NCBI GenBank assembly: GCA_028696635.1
Contig: JAQVGR010000081.1
Location: 1 to 7,102 of the forward strand
Direction of reading: 5' to 3'
DNA from: Candidatus Krumholzibacteriia bacterium
GTDB taxonomy: Bacteria > Krumholzibacteriota > Krumholzibacteriia > Krumholzibacteriales > Krumholzibacteriaceae
Length of the DNA stretch: 7,102 nt
The notes beneath the pieces are model-generated. The model had not been told where the DNA came from. It saw only the letters and a program-made list of their open reading frames with translations, and did not search any database. Below, one piece after another: positions 6,090 to 7,102 of this stretch. Every line of letters begins with the position of its first letter. The first letter of the stretch is position 1. The translations under genes and the position numbers were made by a program.

Positions 6090-7012
6090 TGAGAACGACT
6101 GCGCCGGCATCCGCGTTCATGTCGAGGACGGCCGCGATCGCCCTGCTCCTCGCTTTCCACGCGGCCTGGTCGGCCGGATGCTCCGACACGGAGCAGGGTG
6201 CGGCCGGCTCCGGGCTGATCGAGACCGACGAGGTGATCGTCTCCGCCGAGGCCGCCGGAAGGGTCATGGAACGGTTCTTTCGCGAGGGGGACGAGCTGAG
6301 CGAGGGGGACGTCCTCCTCGCCATGGACTCGACGCGTATCGTCCTGCAGATACGGGCGGCGGAGGCATCGCTCGCCGCGGCCCGGGCGAATCTCGAGACG
6401 GCGAAGGCGCGGCTCGCCCAGGCGCGGCAGACAGAGTCGTTCGCTGGGGCCGAGCTCGACCGGGTCTCGCGCCTGCTCGGCGGCGGCTCGGCGAGCGCGC
6501 GCCAGCACGACAAGGCGCAGTTCGAGTACGACTCCGCGGTGAAGGCCCGGCTGACCGCCGAGGCGGCGATCGCCGCCGTCGGCGCGGAGATCGAGAAGAT
6601 ACGGGCCGAGACGGCGCGGCTCGAGCGCGAGCGCGAAGACACCCGCCCGCGCTCGCCGCTCTCCGGGATCGTGCTGGAAACGTACGTCGAGGCCGGCGAG
6701 CTCCTCTCCCCCGGCCGGCCGATCGCGATGATCGCCGACATCGATACGGTCTCCGTGAAGGTCTACCTCGGCGCGCGGGCCTTCGCCGGGGTCGCGCTCG
6801 GCGACCCCGCCGTCGTCGACACCGAGTCTGGGGGGCGCTCGTTCGCGGGGACGGTGGTATGGACGTCGGACGAGGCGGAGTTCACCCCGAAGAACGTGCA
6901 GACAAAGGAGTCGCGCTCCGGGCTGGTCTACGCGGTGAAGGTCCTGGTCCCCAATCCGGACCGCACCCTCAAGGTGGGGATGCCGGTCTACGTCACGATA
7001 CAGTCGAAATGA
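6089..7012 (+). CDS. HlyD/YbhG-type periplasmic adaptor of an ABC efflux pump
   Basis: A 307-residue membrane-fusion protein. The N-terminus has a hydrophobic segment (15-29) followed by C31 in SAGC. This could be a lipobox, although its -3 residue is Ser rather than Leu/Val, so a plain signal anchor is the alternative. The biotinyl-lipoyl-like half-motif lies at about 42-82 (GLIETDEVIVSAEAAGRV to GDVLLAMD). A helical hairpin spans about 84-183. The returning lipoyl half is PRSPLSGIVLETYVEAGELL (187-206). The beta-barrel region holds EFTPKNVQTKESR (264-276), a motif typical of YbhG/HlyD adaptors paired with ABC exporters, and the protein ends in VGMPVYVTI. Its start shares one base with the tolC stop (TGATG), with AAAGGA 8 nt upstream. 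It bridges the inner-membrane pump and the TolC channel. An in-frame ATG at 6119 is a possible shorter start. Confidence 0.93.
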   Translation: MRTTAPASAFMSRTAAIALLLAFHAAWSAGCSDTEQGAAGSGLIETDEVIVSAEAAGRVMERFFREGDELSEGDVLLAMDSTRIVLQIRAAEASLAAARANLETAKARLAQARQTESFAGAELDRVSRLLGGGSASARQHDKAQFEYDSAVKARLTAEAAIAAVGAEIEKIRAETARLEREREDTRPRSPLSGIVLETYVEAGELLSPGRPIAMIADIDTVSVKVYLGARAFAGVALGDPAVVDTESGGRSFAGTVVWTSDEAEFTPKNVQTKESRSGLVYAVKVLVPNPDRTLKVGMPVYVTIQSK

Positions 7013-7044
7013 ACGCCGTTGCCGAAACCCGAGTTTTAAGATGA
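7009..7044 (+). CDS. Mini-ORF 1 (MNAVAETRVLR)
   Basis: Eleven codons, with the start in an ATGA overlap with the adaptor stop (7009-7012) and the stop in an ATGA overlap with mini-ORF 2 (7041-7044). There is no Shine-Dalgarno, so translation would rely on reinitiation by ribosomes finishing the adaptor gene. It may equally be a non-functional remnant of a duplicated gene start. Confidence 0.3.
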   Translation: MNAVAETRVLR

Positions 7045-7072
7045 ATGCCGTTGCCGAAGTCGGAGTCTCGAG
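7009..7072 (+). repeat. Two tandem 32-bp units between the adaptor gene and the next gene
   Basis: Units 7009-7040 and 7041-7072 match at 25 of 32 positions and share an uninterrupted 12-base core GCCGTTGCCGAA. Each begins with ATGAA. The sequence that follows from 7073 also starts with ATGA and matches unit 2 at about 18 of the 30 visible positions, so it may be a more diverged third unit or the source of the copies. Confidence 0.85.
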
Positions 7073-7076
7073 ATGA
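7041..7076 (+). CDS. Mini-ORF 2 (MNAVAEVGVSR)
   Basis: Eleven codons in the second repeat unit, chained by ATGA at both ends: mini-ORF 1 stop at 7042-7044, next gene start at 7073. Its peptide resembles the first beta-strand of an ABC ATPase (pattern A-V-x-x-x-V-S-R). It differs from mini-ORF 1 only in residues 7-8 and 10. The same DNA holds the GGAG (7062-7065) that serves the next start. Confidence 0.3.
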   Translation: MNAVAEVGVSR

Positions 7077-7102
7077 GCATCATCGCCGCATACGAGGTGT
7101 CG
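7073..7102 (+). CDS. Start of next operon gene, probably the ABC transporter ATPase (partial)
   Basis: Ten codons (MSIIAAYEVS) reach the right edge without a stop. The ATG overlaps the mini-ORF 2 stop as ATGA, and GGAG at 7062-7065 lies 7 nt upstream, the best ribosome binding site in this junction. Operons of the order tetR, tolC, hlyD usually continue with an ABC ATPase and one or two ABC-2 permeases. The strand pattern ending in V-S fits an ATPase N-terminus (usually followed by K-x-F-G). The identity rests mainly on context. Confidence 0.55.
   Translation, partial: MSIIAAYEVS

Noticed and set aside
6049..7044. A 331-codon plus-strand frame ending at the first mini-ORF stop
   Set aside because: Its Arg/Gly-rich translation is a shadow of the adaptor gene. 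Only the last 11 codons, from ATG 7009, are of interest.

Overview
The window looks like a stretch of chromosome from a GC-rich, Gram-negative (two-membrane) bacterium. It carries an outer-membrane TolC-type channel with a signal peptide and a HlyD-type periplasmic adaptor. Codon use is strongly G/C-ending, genes are tightly packed with start/stop overlaps, and TTG and GTG starts are used. I cannot name the species. An uncultured, deep-branching phylum would fit but is not proven.

Left part, minus strand (1-3745). Read in transcription order there are three genes. The first is a small acidic YbjN-like protein (3302-3739). After about 130 bp comes a 394-residue coiled-coil protein of unrecognised family (1987-3171). 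It overlaps by 14 bp a large AAA+ protein (GTG start at 2000) that runs off the left edge; 666 codons are visible. This AAA+ protein has an N-terminal AAA-like module without a P-loop and a C-terminal module that clearly resembles the second ATPase domain of ClpB/ClpA. The C-terminal module keeps Walker A, Walker B, the GYVGY pore loop, sensor 1, the arginine finger and the sensor 2 arginine. A four-cysteine zinc ribbon is inserted after sensor 1, where ClpA and ClpX carry the ClpP-docking loop. The coiled-coil and AAA+ genes look like a coupled two-protein remodelling machine and are the best candidate in the window for an undescribed system.

Middle (3740-4044). This is a visibly more AT-rich divergent intergenic region. 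It holds a TTGACA-type promoter overlapped by a perfect 16-bp palindrome just before a TetR-family repressor gene, and weaker candidate promoters for the minus-strand side.

Right part, plus strand (4045-7102). This is an efflux operon: TetR regulator, TolC-family outer-membrane protein, HlyD/YbhG-type adaptor, then the first ten codons of a next gene, probably the ABC ATPase. Every junction is a start/stop overlap. Between the adaptor and the last gene lie two tandem 32-bp units (7009-7072). Each encodes an 11-codon mini-ORF starting MNAVAE, and the chain is joined by three successive ATGA overlaps. They may be decayed duplications of the next gene's 5' end or a reinitiation relay.

The likely working of the right half: the repressor binds its own promoter and shuts the operon until a ligand is bound. 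The ABC pump, adaptor and TolC channel then export a small molecule across both membranes. The left half has no evident functional link to it beyond the shared intergenic region.
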